Shown: positions 53,487 through 62,279 of the stretch, one piece after another
Layout: each line of letters opens with the position of its first letter
How positions within the stretch are numbered: the stretch's first letter is position 1
Assembly: GCA_011390635.1 (NCBI GenBank)
Contig: JAABSA010000004.1
Location: 1 to 64,000 of the forward strand
Reading direction: 5' to 3'
Source: Desulfotignum sp.
GTDB taxonomy: Bacteria; Desulfobacterota; Desulfobacteria; Desulfobacterales; Desulfobacteraceae
DNA length: 64,000 bases
Notes under the pieces: model-generated
Databases searched by the model: none
Told to the model about the DNA's origin: nothing
The model's input: the letters and a program-made list of their open reading frames with translations, nothing else
Program-made: the position numbers and the translations under genes

Positions 53487-54356
53487 TCAGTCGGTCTGAA
53501 GGGTTTTGATGAATGCAAGCAATCTGTCCCTCATGTCAGGACGTTCCAGGGCAAATGCCAGGTTGGCCATTTGGAATCCTACCTTATCCCCGCAGTCGAA
53601 CCGGTTGCCATGGAATTTGTACCCGAAGATGGGTTGGGTCTTGAGAAGGGTTTTCATGGCATCGGTGAGCTGGATTTCATCACCGGCCCCTTTATTTTTC
53701 TTGCCCAGTAGTTCAAATATTTTGGGCATGAGAATATATCTGCCGATAATGGCCAGGTTGGAAGGTGCCTGATCGGGAGAGGGTTTTTCCACCATGTCGT
53801 TGATACGGTAAATATCTTCTTCCACAGGTGTGGCATCCAGGATGCCGTATTTATCGGTCTGGTCATTGGGCACTTCCATCACAGCTGCCATGGAAGCCCG
53901 GAGCCGGTCAAATTTTTGTATCATTGTTGACAGTACCGGCTTGTCGGTCTGGATCAGGTCATCTGCCAGAAGTACGGCAAAGGGTTCATCTCCCACAATA
54001 TCTCTGGCGCACCAGATGGCATGCCCCAACCCCAGCGGCTCGTGCTGCCGGGTATAGATAATGGTGCCGGTGGGGGGGACCAGTTCCTGTATCTGTTTGA
54101 GCAGATCTGTCTTTTTTTTTTTCTCCAGGGCCATTTCAATTTCATATGAGCGGTCAAAATGATCTTCCAGGGCTTTCTTGCCCCTGCCGGTAACAAAGAC
54201 GATCTGCTCGATCCCAGCCTCGAATGCCTCTTCCACTGCATACTGGATCAATGGTTTGTCCACCACCGGCAGCATTTCCTTTGCCATGGCCTTGGTGGCC
54301 GGAATAAATCTGGTGCCTAAACCTGCCACGGGAAAAACCGCTTTTTTTATCTTCAT
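53487..54356 (-). CDS. galU: UTP-glucose-1-phosphate uridylyltransferase
   Basis: This 289-residue nucleotidyltransferase makes UDP-glucose for cell-envelope polysaccharides. The N-terminal signature is AVFPVAGLGTRFIPATKAMA, then KEMLPVVDKPLIQYAVEEA. VLLADDLI and PSNLAIIGRYIL are further family landmarks, and the length is typical. AAAGGAGGG lies before the ATG. It is a single gene, convergent with the transglycosylase. Confidence 0.95.
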   Translation of the reverse strand: MKIKKAVFPVAGLGTRFIPATKAMAKEMLPVVDKPLIQYAVEEAFEAGIEQIVFVTGRGKKALEDHFDRSYEIEMALEKKKKTDLLKQIQELVPPTGTIIYTRQHEPLGLGHAIWCARDIVGDEPFAVLLADDLIQTDKPVLSTMIQKFDRLRASMAAVMEVPNDQTDKYGILDATPVEEDIYRINDMVEKPSPDQAPSNLAIIGRYILMPKIFELLGKKNKGAGDEIQLTDAMKTLLKTQPIFGYKFHGNRFDCGDKVGFQMANLAFALERPDMRDRLLAFIKTLQTD

Positions 54357-54578
54357 ATCCCCTCCTTTGGATCTAACGGGTTGGAATTTGCCTGCTGGTC
54401 TATGTCCTCTGTCTTAATGGGGATTCTTTGCCGTGTCAAATCTATTTTGGTGTTTTTTTTTTGCCCGCCGGCCAGAGGCCGGGAAGGCTATTTGTATCCG
54501 GTTGACATTATTGTATTTTTTTTATAGTATCCAGGACTTTTGATGCATACAATAAATTTTTATTTTAAGGACAAAAAT

Positions 54579-55370
54579 ATGAATGATCAAAAAATATCAG
54601 CAATTCCCCCAGAGCAGATGGGGCTTAATACCCGGTTCACGTTTCAATGCCACAAAGGGGTCAGGTGTTTTACCGACTGTTGCCGCGGGATTGATATCAT
54701 GCTCACCCCCTATGATATTCTGACCATGCGCCGGAAACTGGACCTGTCATCTGAAGAGTTTCTGGCAGTGTTTACCGAGCCTCAGATATTGGAAAAAGCG
54801 GATATGCCGGTGGTGACCCTTAAACTGCTGGATGATGACCGCAAATCCTGCCCGTTCGTGGAAGACAAAGACGGGTGTGTCATTTATGAAGACCGCCCTA
54901 CAACCTGCCGCTACTATCCCATCGGGGTGGGGGCCTTGAGTTATTCAGGAGAAAAAAAAGAAAAAGATGAGTTTTTTTTTACGGTCAAAGAGGCCCATTG
55001 TTTCGGATTTGAGGAAGACAAAGAATGGACAGTGGCACAGTGGCGCGAGGACCAGGGTATTGATCTGCGGGATGAGGTTAACGAAGGGTGGATGGACCTT
55101 ATGGTACGGAAAAAATCCCTGCCCCCCAGCATGAAGTTGTCCGAGGAAAGCAAAAAGATATTTTTCATGGTCTGCTATAATATTGATAAATTCAGAGACT
55201 TTGTCTTTCATTCGTCTTTTCTGGACCGGTATGAGATTGCTGCAGACCGGTTGGAAGAGATTCGGGCCGATGATGTCAAGCTGCTGCAGTTTGGATTTGA
55301 GTGGCTGAAGTCGGCATTTTTTCATGCCGGCAGGGAAAATTTTCAGGTTAAAGCAGGCAAAAAAGCGTAA
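54579..55370 (+). CDS. YkgJ-family cysteine-cluster protein
   Basis: This 263-residue cytoplasmic protein has the CxxxxxCxxxCC pattern of the YkgJ/UPF0153 family near its start (C24, C30, C34, C35 in FQCHKGVRCFTDCCRG). A second group follows in CPFVEDKDGCVIYEDRPTTC, then RYYPIG. These cysteines probably hold zinc or an iron-sulfur cluster; the molecular role of the family is unsettled. The C-terminal half is helical and charged. AAGGA precedes the ATG at 54579, which was preferred to the frame opening at 54540. Confidence 0.82.
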   Translation: MNDQKISAIPPEQMGLNTRFTFQCHKGVRCFTDCCRGIDIMLTPYDILTMRRKLDLSSEEFLAVFTEPQILEKADMPVVTLKLLDDDRKSCPFVEDKDGCVIYEDRPTTCRYYPIGVGALSYSGEKKEKDEFFFTVKEAHCFGFEEDKEWTVAQWREDQGIDLRDEVNEGWMDLMVRKKSLPPSMKLSEESKKIFFMVCYNIDKFRDFVFHSSFLDRYEIAADRLEEIRADDVKLLQFGFEWLKSAFFHAGRENFQVKAGKKA

Positions 55371-55431
55371 TTGCGGCATTGGTCCTTTGCGTTTTCCGGC
55401 TGATGACGATTGCCCGCTCCTTGTGGTATCC

Positions 55432-55464
55432 TGTGCCCGGCCCGATCCTGGGGGGCCGGGCACA
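55432..55464 (+). terminator. Terminator-like hairpin after the YkgJ-family gene
   Basis: TGTGCCCGGCCC (55432-55443) pairs perfectly with GGGCCGGGCACA (55453-55464) across a 9-base loop. Only GTTTGTCT follows, so it may be a factor-assisted or weak terminator. Confidence 0.55.
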
Positions 55465-55534
55465 GTTTGTCTGTATAAGGCGGGAACAGGTCAGCCAAAT
55501 GCGCGCCTGATATCCTGGCATATCTGATGGGTGA

Positions 55535-55560
55535 CTCCGGCTCTGACGGTCCGTTCACAG
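55535..55560. repeat. 26-bp direct repeat, copy A
   Basis: CTCCGGCTCTGACGGTCCG, one variable base, then TCACAG. The same sequence, with one difference, occurs at 57092-57117. The two copies lie on either side of the dapA/unknown gene pair, and each is followed by a GC-rich GGGGCTCC or GGAGCTCC core. Confidence 0.7.
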
Positions 55561-55591
55561 GACACCACAAGGGGCTCCCGCTGGACACCTT

Positions 55592-56014
55592 CTATCGCCG
55601 GTTTTTGTATTCTTTCAAAACCACTTTCGGTGCAAACCCGGGGTTGGTGATGTATTTGCCCATGTTTTTCAGGAAGGTCTTCACAAGGGATGCCAGCACG
55701 GTATCCTTTTCATGACTCATGATAAAGTTACGTTCCATGCGGTATTCATATACGACCTTTTCCCCCAGGGTTTCACGGATCTGTGCAAAGATGACCTCTG
55801 AAACCGGTTCGTTTTTAAACAGGTCCGGTTCCACTTTAATTTCCATGGCTGCCTGCATGATGACTACATGGGCATCATCGCTGATTTTCCGGGAAAAATC
55901 GGAAAGCACAAGGGTCTGACCGGTTTCCAGCGTGATCTTTTTGATGACGGTGCCGTTTTTTCGGAGTGGTTTCAAGAAGCGCTTTGCACCGGTTTTTGAA
56001 TTATTCATACCCAT
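55592..56014 (-). CDS. Unknown 140-residue protein overlapping dapA
   Basis: I do not recognise this family. The protein is soluble with a mixed strand/helix pattern; KKITLETGQTLVLSDFSRKI and SEVIFAQIRETLGEKVVYEY suggest a beta-rich first half and a helical end. The C-terminus is basic (KVVLKEYKNRR). The ATG at 56014 has AAGGA 7 bases upstream, while a second ATG at 56008 is also possible. It overlaps the 3' end of dapA by 14 bases and is almost surely cotranscribed with it. Confidence 0.6.
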   Translation of the reverse strand: MGMNNSKTGAKRFLKPLRKNGTVIKKITLETGQTLVLSDFSRKISDDAHVVIMQAAMEIKVEPDLFKNEPVSEVIFAQIRETLGEKVVYEYRMERNFIMSHEKDTVLASLVKTFLKNMGKYITNPGFAPKVVLKEYKNRR

Positions 56015-57038
56015 ACCACAGTCCTTGCTGGTGGATGGGGTTGTGAAGCCGTTCATCCAGGTCAAGGTTGAAAAATTCCGCAATGGGGATCAACAGTTCC
56101 GGATGGTTTGCCTGAACATGCTGCAGGGCCGCCACAATTTTGTCCAGACCCTGCCGGGTCATTTTGCCCAGGGGGCTGCGGCAGGGGCCGGAGGGCATGC
56201 CCAGCAGCTGCATCATGGTTTTTAAAGGCAGTGGATTTCTGGCCCGGCACAAGACCGGTCCAAAAGTTGTCTCTTCAGTGGTGGTAACTACTACCAGGTC
56301 CAGCAAAGGCCTAAGGGCTGTTTGAAGGCCATGGGCCGCATCTGTTTTTTTCTGGTTGATCAAGGACACCATCTGTGTCATGAATTTGGGAACGATATTG
56401 GACATAACGGATATGGCACCGCTGGCCAGGATGTCCGGATCAGTCATGATATCATATACCAGGGCATCATCACCGGAAAAGATCTGAAAGTCGGGCCCGC
56501 AGCACTTACGGGTGAGTTTCATGTTGTTTAGGTTGCCGGTGGCCTCCTTGACACTGGTGATATTGGGGCAGGACCGGGACAAAAGGGCCAGGTCCTGGGG
56601 CAGCATCTGGGTGCCGGTTCTGCCTGGGATAATATAAGGAATGATTTCCATATCCGGATACTGGACTGCCACCGCCTCATAATATTCTTTTCGGATTTCC
56701 AGAGAAGACGGTCCGTTATAATAGGGATCCACCATGAGAATGGCGTCCACCCCCTGGCTTGCCGCATGTCCGGCTGCCATCAGGGCCTCCTCCGTGTTGT
56801 TGCTGCCTGTCCCAGCAATGACGGCGCATCTGCCTCTGGCCTGTCTGGCAGCCAGGGCAATGACATGGTTGTGTTCCTGCCATTTGAAGGTGGGACTCTC
56901 TCCTGTGGTGCCGGTGACCAGAATGCCGGTGACCCCGTTTTGAATCTGAAAATTAATAAGCTTCTCCAAACCGTTTTGATCCAGTTCTCCAGCATCGGTG
57001 AACGGGGTGATAAGTGCAGTAAAGCATCCTTGTATCAT
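56001..57038 (-). CDS. dapA: 4-hydroxy-tetrahydrodipicolinate synthase (long form)
   Basis: This 345-residue aldolase condenses pyruvate with aspartate semialdehyde in lysine and diaminopimelate synthesis. All key residues are present: Thr44-Thr45 in TGTTGESP, Tyr107 in DPYYNG, Tyr135 and Arg140 in PYIIPGRTG, and the Schiff-base Lys164 in TSVKEATGN. It is about 50 residues longer than the usual 292-residue enzyme, through a C-terminal extension after GMPSGPCRSPLG. The ATG at 57038 has AGGAG 9 bases before it. A different function within the DapA/NanA lyase family is possible but the full active site argues for DapA. Confidence 0.88.
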   Translation of the reverse strand: MIQGCFTALITPFTDAGELDQNGLEKLINFQIQNGVTGILVTGTTGESPTFKWQEHNHVIALAARQARGRCAVIAGTGSNNTEEALMAAGHAASQGVDAILMVDPYYNGPSSLEIRKEYYEAVAVQYPDMEIIPYIIPGRTGTQMLPQDLALLSRSCPNITSVKEATGNLNNMKLTRKCCGPDFQIFSGDDALVYDIMTDPDILASGAISVMSNIVPKFMTQMVSLINQKKTDAAHGLQTALRPLLDLVVVTTTEETTFGPVLCRARNPLPLKTMMQLLGMPSGPCRSPLGKMTRQGLDKIVAALQHVQANHPELLIPIAEFFNLDLDERLHNPIHQQGLWYGYE

Positions 57039-57091
57039 AACAATCAACTCCTGGGATTGAAAAAAGGTTGTAAAATAAAGATCCAGGCCCC

Positions 57092-57117
57092 CTCCGGCTC
57101 TGACGGTCCGGTCACAG
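57092..57117. repeat. 26-bp direct repeat, copy B
   Basis: This second copy of the repeat at 55535-55560 (25 of 26 bases equal) lies upstream of dapA and is followed by the perfect palindrome CAGGAGCTCCTG (57126-57137). Confidence 0.7.
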
Positions 57118-57266
57118 CACCTCTCCAGGAGCTCCTGTCAAGGTCCTCCCGTTAGAGCAAATAGCCAGAGGTACCCAAAGGTCTTGACTCCTGTGACAGA
57201 ACGTCTATTATAGTAAATTTTACCCGTAATACAAGATACAAATGTATAAAATATAAGGAGTTGTTC

Positions 57267-57944
57267 ATGTCAGATGCGCAGCAAAGGGACCATTTGCCCC
57301 GGAATGCGGATGAGCATATTGCAAAACTCAGATACCAGTTGACCCAGAATTCGGAATGCGGGACCACCCATTACAACCTGGGGGTAGCCCTGCTGGGCAA
57401 GCAGGAATATATGGAAGCGGAGAAAGTTCTCCACGAGGCCATTGAACACAGTCCCACCCTGGCTGAGGCGTATGTGCTTCTGGGCGGGATCTGCCTTCAG
57501 CGCGGAGACCTGGAGGGGTGCTTTCGGTTTAACCAGCGGGCCACCAAAGCCCGGGCCGGATTTGCCGAAGGCTATGCCAACATGGGTTTTGTTCTGCTTC
57601 AGCTGGTGGATGGCAAAGATGCCAAAGAAGATGAAGAAAAAGTGGACAAGGCCATTAAAAATTTAAAAAAAGCCATTATCCATAACAAATATTTTGTCCA
57701 GGCCTATGCCACCTTGGGAACCGCCTACTTTATGAAGGGACTATACCGGGAAGGTGTCCAGGCCAACCTGGAAGCCATTGGGGTACAGCCTGAATTTCCC
57801 ATTGCACACAACAACCTCGTAGTGGGATACCTGGAGCTCGGAGAGTATCAAAAAGCCATCCATCATTGCGACCAGGCCCAGCGTCTGGGGTATGATGTTG
57901 CACCGGATCTTTTGGAAGAACTGGCCGCCCATAAGAAAGGATGA
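57267..57944 (+). CDS. Tetratricopeptide-repeat protein upstream of dsr genes
   Basis: This 225-residue soluble protein has at least four TPR units (GTTHYNLGVALLGKQEYMEA, PTLAEAYVLLGGICLQRGDL, KYFVQAYATLGTAYFMKGLY, EFPIAHNNLVVGYLELGEYQ), so a protein-binding scaffold is expected. AAGGAG precedes the ATG at 57267. The last codons overlap the start of the unknown gene at 57941 (ATGA), so the two are translationally coupled. The pair stands directly before dsrAB, and a link to sulfite reductase assembly or regulation is possible but unproven. Confidence 0.85.
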   Translation: MSDAQQRDHLPRNADEHIAKLRYQLTQNSECGTTHYNLGVALLGKQEYMEAEKVLHEAIEHSPTLAEAYVLLGGICLQRGDLEGCFRFNQRATKARAGFAEGYANMGFVLLQLVDGKDAKEDEEKVDKAIKNLKKAIIHNKYFVQAYATLGTAYFMKGLYREGVQANLEAIGVQPEFPIAHNNLVVGYLELGEYQKAIHHCDQAQRLGYDVAPDLLEELAAHKKG

Positions 57945-59164
57945 CCTTTCATCCTCAGATAACGTTTTCTGTGCCGGGACATGCCCGGGCGGTGATTCCC
58001 GGCAGCCCGCTGTGGCAGATGCCCCTGTCCGGCAAAATGGGTCATAACCGACAAAAAAGCGGGAATAAAAAAACGATTGCCCGCAATATCTCTTTGCAGA
58101 ATGCTGCTGATGCATTCACCGTGGGAGACTATTTTCTGGCAGCCCGAGATTTTGTAATCCGTAATCAGGGGCAGATGCTTTATGAGGCTGTAACATCGCT
58201 TGCAGAAAACTGCGGCAGAATCGTGACAATTGACATCTGCCTGGAAAAACACGGGGCCTTTTATCACCCCCTCAAAATAACAGTAAACACCCAGCGTTTT
58301 TCTCCGCTTTATCTGGTTCTCAATGGTGCGGTTACAGAACCGGGCCTGACCCTTATCAAAACAGAGCATCAGCTGCTTGGAGACATGTCCGGAAAAGTTG
58401 TGCCGTCTTATATTCCCCGGATTTTCGGGACGGCAAAAATCGCACGTGTCCGCCGGGAGGCGGCATTTTTTCTGGGGGAATGGTTTGCCGGGTTTTCTGA
58501 ATTTCATGTGACCCCTACCAGCAGCGGAAACCAGGTGGCAGTGTGGGAAAATGACGGAGAACATGTGTTGATCACCTGGGATCAGGCTGCCGGGATCTAC
58601 GAGAAAATTGCCTATGTGCTGACAGCCTATTATGACATACGCACAGGGCATGAGATTTATCCCTGGCACCATGCAGCCGGCGATTTTGTGGTGAATTTTG
58701 CCAAAGATGCCCCTTTGGATGTCCGGTTGATCACGGTAAGGGGATACGCCCCTTTGGGTGAAATGAGGCAGGATTCTTTTGCACCCGGTGTGAAGTTGCT
58801 CGCCTGCCTGCTGTTTTATTTTTTGAACCTGACGCTGCGCATGCGCCTGGATCGGCTGGATGGGACAGGCCCACTGGTTTTTCTGCCCCGGATTGTGCTG
58901 GATGCCACCATAAAAGGGGCGCTGAAAGCCCTGGAGCACCGTGCAGAAGGACGTCTTGGAAGAGATGCCGACACCCTTCCCGCTCCTGTGGATTTGCAAC
59001 CGGCATTTGCACACTTTATATCTGGTTTTTCCCGAGAACAATTGATGGGTATCATGACCAATCTTATGGATGTCTGGCATCCGGATGCAGGTGAACAGGA
59101 TCTGGTGCAGGAAAATCTTTTTTCCCATTGCTGTCGGATTTGCAAGACATTTGAGGCAGTATGA
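57941..59164 (+). CDS. Unknown 407-residue protein coupled to the TPR gene, upstream of dsrA
   Basis: I do not recognise a named family. The protein has no signal peptide or membrane segment. Parts recall the protein/sugar-kinase fold: a strand-rich N-terminal lobe (IVTIDICLEKHGAFYHPLKI), AFFLGEWFAGFSEFH like the hinge of aminoglycoside-phosphotransferase-type kinases, and EIYPWHHAAGDFVVNFA where their catalytic loop would be. This is weak inference, and the usual HxD...D residues are not clearly placed. A CCRIC group ends the protein. The ATG overlaps the TPR stop (ATGA). A nearly equally long antisense frame exists but has shadow-like composition. Confidence 0.65.
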   Translation: MTFHPQITFSVPGHARAVIPGSPLWQMPLSGKMGHNRQKSGNKKTIARNISLQNAADAFTVGDYFLAARDFVIRNQGQMLYEAVTSLAENCGRIVTIDICLEKHGAFYHPLKITVNTQRFSPLYLVLNGAVTEPGLTLIKTEHQLLGDMSGKVVPSYIPRIFGTAKIARVRREAAFFLGEWFAGFSEFHVTPTSSGNQVAVWENDGEHVLITWDQAAGIYEKIAYVLTAYYDIRTGHEIYPWHHAAGDFVVNFAKDAPLDVRLITVRGYAPLGEMRQDSFAPGVKLLACLLFYFLNLTLRMRLDRLDGTGPLVFLPRIVLDATIKGALKALEHRAEGRLGRDADTLPAPVDLQPAFAHFISGFSREQLMGIMTNLMDVWHPDAGEQDLVQENLFSHCCRICKTFEAV

Positions 59165-59402
59165 TCAGATTTTCCTGGCCAAGGTGTGAAAAACAGGGGT
59201 GACGCAGGTTTTTTTATTGACATGTGCAAACAGAAATTCTATACCTGCAATGGTATTTTGTTGAAGCTGTACCTTTATGGTGGATGGTATTTGCAGGACA
59301 AATATTTGATTTGAAATGATACAAAATCAGACTATTGAATGAAAAGTTTGGAAATTCTTTTCATTAATTGAGTGTAATTTAACTTTTAACGGAGGTAAGT
59401 AA
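59165..59402 (+). promoter_or_regulatory. Upstream region of dsrAB
   Basis: This 238-base AT-rich region must carry the dsr promoter, since dsrA is preceded by no close gene. An inverted repeat ATGAAAAG...CTTTTCAT (59339-59346 / 59357-59364) lies about 40 bases before dsrA. CCTGCAA and TTGCAGG (59244-59250 / 59291-59297) form a wider one. No confident -35/-10 pair was found. CGGAGG precedes the ATG of dsrA. Confidence 0.5.
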
Positions 59403-60731
59403 ATGGCTAAGCATGAAACTCCTTTACTGGACCAGCTGGAATCCGGCCCATGGCCTAGCTTTGTCTCTGACCTGAAATTTCAGGCTGAAAAGAGAGCAAA
59501 GAATGAGGAAGGCATTGAGTTCCAGATGCCCGTGGATGTTGTTGAGGATCTTCTGGGAATTTTGGAACTTTCTTTCAAACACGGCAGAACCCATTGGAAA
59601 CACGGCGGCATCGTCGGTGTGTTCGGTTATGGCGGCGGGGTTATCGGCAGGTACTGTGACCAGCCCAAGAATTTTCCCGGTGTTGAGGCCTTTCATACCA
59701 TGCGTGTGAACCAGCCTGCCGGTAAGTACTACAAGACTGACTATCTCAAACAGCTGTGCGATCTGTGGGATTTCAGGGGGTCAGGCATTACCAATATGCA
59801 TGGCTCCACAGGGGATATCATCCTTCTGGGCACTACCACCAAGCAGCTGGAAGAAATTTTCTGGACCCTTACCCATGACATGAACCAGGATCTGGGCGGC
59901 TCCGGCTCCAACCTGAGGACCCCGTCCGATTGTCTGGGACAGTCCCGGTGTGAATATGCCTGCTATGACACCAATGCCCTGGTGTATTTTCTGACCAATG
60001 AATACCAGGACGAACTGCACAGGCCTGCTTTCCCCTATAAGTTCAAGTTTAAACTGGACGGCTGTCCCAACTGCTGCGTGGCATCCATTGCCCGGTCTGA
60101 CATGTCCTTTATCGGTACCTGGAAAGATGACATCCGCATTGACCAGGATGCGGTAAACAAATATGTTGAAAACGACCCGGCATATCCTGCCAATGCCGGT
60201 GCTTACAAGGGCAGCAAAGACTGGGGTCCCTTTGATCTTGAAAAAGAAGTGCTTGGTCTTTGCCCCACAAAATGTATGAAATTTCAAAACAAAAAACTGT
60301 TCATCGACAATGCCAACTGCACCCGGTGCATGCACTGCATCAATGTCATGCCAAGAGCTTTGAAAATTGGTAAAGAAACCGGCTGTTCTATTCTTTGCGG
60401 GGCGAAAGCACCGATTCTTGATGGTGCCCAGATGGGGTCTTTGCTGGTTCCGTTTATTGAAGTCAATCCTGACAATGATTATGAAGCGATTACGGAAGTT
60501 ATTGAAAACATCTGGGACTGGTGGATGGAAGAAGGCAAGAACCGTGAACGTCTGGGTGAGCTGATCATGCGCCAGGGTTTCCAGAAACTGCTGGAAGTCA
60601 CCGGTATCGATCCCATGCCCCAGCATGTTGCCTATCCCAGAACCAACCCCTACATCTTCTGGAAAGAAGATGAAGTACCGGGCGGCTGGGAACGTGATGT
60701 GGACGAATACAGAAAACACCATCAGAGATAG
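59403..60731 (+). CDS. dsrA: Dissimilatory sulfite reductase, alpha subunit
   Basis: This 442-residue alpha subunit of the cytoplasmic DsrAB complex catalyses the reduction of sulfite in sulfate respiration. The siroheme-linked [4Fe-4S] cluster ligands C177, C183, C221 and C225 lie in CLGQSRC and CPNCC. The inserted ferredoxin domain has C287 (LGLCPTKC) and C306, C309, C312 (CTRCMHC). TMRVNQPAGKYYKTDYLKQL and the long C-terminal arm fit reductive, bacterial-type DsrA. CGGAGG stands before the ATG. dsrB follows after 15 bases. Confidence 0.99.
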   Translation: MAKHETPLLDQLESGPWPSFVSDLKFQAEKRAKNEEGIEFQMPVDVVEDLLGILELSFKHGRTHWKHGGIVGVFGYGGGVIGRYCDQPKNFPGVEAFHTMRVNQPAGKYYKTDYLKQLCDLWDFRGSGITNMHGSTGDIILLGTTTKQLEEIFWTLTHDMNQDLGGSGSNLRTPSDCLGQSRCEYACYDTNALVYFLTNEYQDELHRPAFPYKFKFKLDGCPNCCVASIARSDMSFIGTWKDDIRIDQDAVNKYVENDPAYPANAGAYKGSKDWGPFDLEKEVLGLCPTKCMKFQNKKLFIDNANCTRCMHCINVMPRALKIGKETGCSILCGAKAPILDGAQMGSLLVPFIEVNPDNDYEAITEVIENIWDWWMEEGKNRERLGELIMRQGFQKLLEVTGIDPMPQHVAYPRTNPYIFWKEDEVPGGWERDVDEYRKHHQR

Positions 60732-60746
60732 AAAGGGAGAATAATA

Positions 60747-61895
60747 ATGGCATTTATTTCGACTGGTTATAATCCAGAAAAACCGATGGAAAACCGGATT
60801 ACCGACATCGGTCCCAGAGACTATAACGAATTTTATCCTCCTGTGATCGCAAAAAACAAGGGCAAATGGTCTCACCATGAAATCCTTGCGCCCGGCGTTC
60901 TCGTGCACGTGGCTGATTCAGGAGATGAAGTATACACGGTAAGAGTGGGCGGGGCACGTCTGATGTCCACCAGCCTGATCAATGAAATCTGTGAGATTGC
61001 AGACAAACATTGTGACGGATATGTGCGGTTCACCACCAGAAATAATGTGGAGTTCATGGTGGATTCCAAAGATAAGCTGGAGCCTTTGAAAAATGAGTTG
61101 TCCTCCAGAAAATTTGCCGGCGGCTCTTTCAAGTTCCCCATCGGCGGCACCGGTGCAGGTATTACCAATATTGTCCATACCCAGGGCTGGATTCACTGCC
61201 ATACCCCGGCAACCGATGCATCAGGTACGGTGAAAGCCGCCATGGACGTGCTGTTCGATGATTTTCAGGACATGAGACTGCCGGCACAGCTGCGGGTTTC
61301 CATGGCCTGCTGCCTGAACATGTGCGGTGCTGTGCATTGCTCTGATATCGCCATCCTGGGATATCACAGAAAACCGCCCATGCTGGACCATGAATATCTG
61401 GACAAGGTCTGCGAAATTCCTCTGGCTGTTTCCGCCTGTCCCACCGCAGCCATCAAGCCTGCCAAGATAAAGCTGGACAGCGGAAAAGAGGTCAAGTCTG
61501 TTGATGTCAAGAACGAACGGTGCATGTACTGCGGTAACTGCTACACCATGTGCCCGTCCATGCCCCTGGCGGATACGGAAGGGGATGGTATTGTTCTGAT
61601 GGCCGGTGGAAAGGTATCCAACCGGATTTCCGATCCCAAATTTTCCAAAGTGGTTGTGGCCTTTCTGCCCAATGAAATGCCCCGGTGGCCGTCCATGACC
61701 GATGCCATCCAGAGAATGGTGGAGGCCTATGCCAAAGGCGCCAATAAATACGAACGTCTGGGTGACTGGGCGGAAAGAATCGGATGGGAAAAATTCTTTG
61801 AGGTGTGTGAGCTTGATTTTACCCATCACCTGATTGATGATTTCCGTCAGCAGGCATACATGAGCTGGCGTCAATCCACTCAGTTCAAATTCTAA
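60747..61895 (+). CDS. dsrB: Dissimilatory sulfite reductase, beta subunit
   Basis: This 382-residue beta subunit contributes the catalytic siroheme site of DsrAB. Cluster cysteines C151 ([13 protein letters not shown]), C188, C189 and C193 (MACCLNMC) are at the expected positions. A ferredoxin domain follows with [11 protein letters not shown] near 260-270. AAAGGGAG precedes the ATG. It is cotranscribed with dsrA; a strong hairpin separates it from dsrD. Confidence 0.99.
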   Translation: MAFISTGYNPEKPMENRITDIGPRDYNEFYPPVIAKNKGKWSHHEILAPGVLVHVADSGDEVYTVRVGGARLMSTSLINEICEIADKHCDGYVRFTTRNNVEFMVDSKDKLEPLKNELSSRKFAGGSFKFPIGGTGAGITNIVHTQGWIHCHTPATDASGTVKAAMDVLFDDFQDMRLPAQLRVSMACCLNMCGAVHCSDIAILGYHRKPPMLDHEYLDKVCEIPLAVSACPTAAIKPAKIKLDSGKEVKSVDVKNERCMYCGNCYTMCPSMPLADTEGDGIVLMAGGKVSNRISDPKFSKVVVAFLPNEMPRWPSMTDAIQRMVEAYAKGANKYERLGDWAERIGWEKFFEVCELDFTHHLIDDFRQQAYMSWRQSTQFKF

Positions 61896-61937
61896 TGTAC
61901 CTTTGTTTTTGAACAGATCCTGCTACATATGATGAAA

Positions 61938-61968
61938 AGCCGGGACTTTCCGCAAGGTTGTCCCGGCT
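61938..61968 (+). other. Intercistronic hairpin between dsrB and dsrD
   Basis: AGCCGGGAC (61938-61946) pairs perfectly with GTCCCGGCT (61960-61968) over a 13-base loop, and ATCCATTTT follows. It may protect the 3' end of the highly expressed dsrAB message and reduce read-through into dsrD. Confidence 0.7.
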
Positions 61969-61998
61969 CATCCATTTTAAATCAAAGGAGTTAAGACA

Positions 61999-62256
61999 AT
62001 GAGTGATCTTCTTGACAACAAAGAAGCTGCACAAGAGGCAGTCGTGGAATGGCTGAACAAAAAAGCCAAAACCAAATCCAAGTTTTATATCAAGGATTTT
62101 TATAAGATTTTCCCGGATGACAAACCCAGAATGATTAAAAAAGTAGTCAATAAAATGGTGGAAGACGGAATCCTTGAATTCTGGTCTTCCGGTTCCACCA
62201 CCATGTATGGTCTCAAAGGCGGGGGTATCCAGCACTCTTCTGAAGGTGAAAATTAA
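61999..62256 (+). CDS. dsrD: DsrD, small winged-helix protein activating sulfite reduction
   Basis: This 85-residue protein has the DsrD winged-helix pattern: EAVVEWLNKKAKTKSKFYIK then DFYKIFPDDKPRMIKKVVNK, with MVEDGILEFWSSGSTTMYGL at the C-terminal wing. It is found in sulfate reducers, downstream of dsrAB, and has been reported to stimulate DsrAB activity rather than act as a DNA-binding regulator. AAAGGAG precedes the ATG. dsrN follows after 23 bases. Confidence 0.97.
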   Translation: MSDLLDNKEAAQEAVVEWLNKKAKTKSKFYIKDFYKIFPDDKPRMIKKVVNKMVEDGILEFWSSGSTTMYGLKGGGIQHSSEGEN

Positions 62257-62279
62257 GATAAGATAAAAGAAACAAACCC

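Noticed and set aside
57863-59128. A 421-codon minus-strand frame opposite the unknown gene upstream of dsrA
   Set aside because: Its translation is rich in His, Gln, Cys and Gly as expected of a shadow frame and it has no ribosome site. The plus-strand gene is coupled to the TPR gene and has a protein-like composition.
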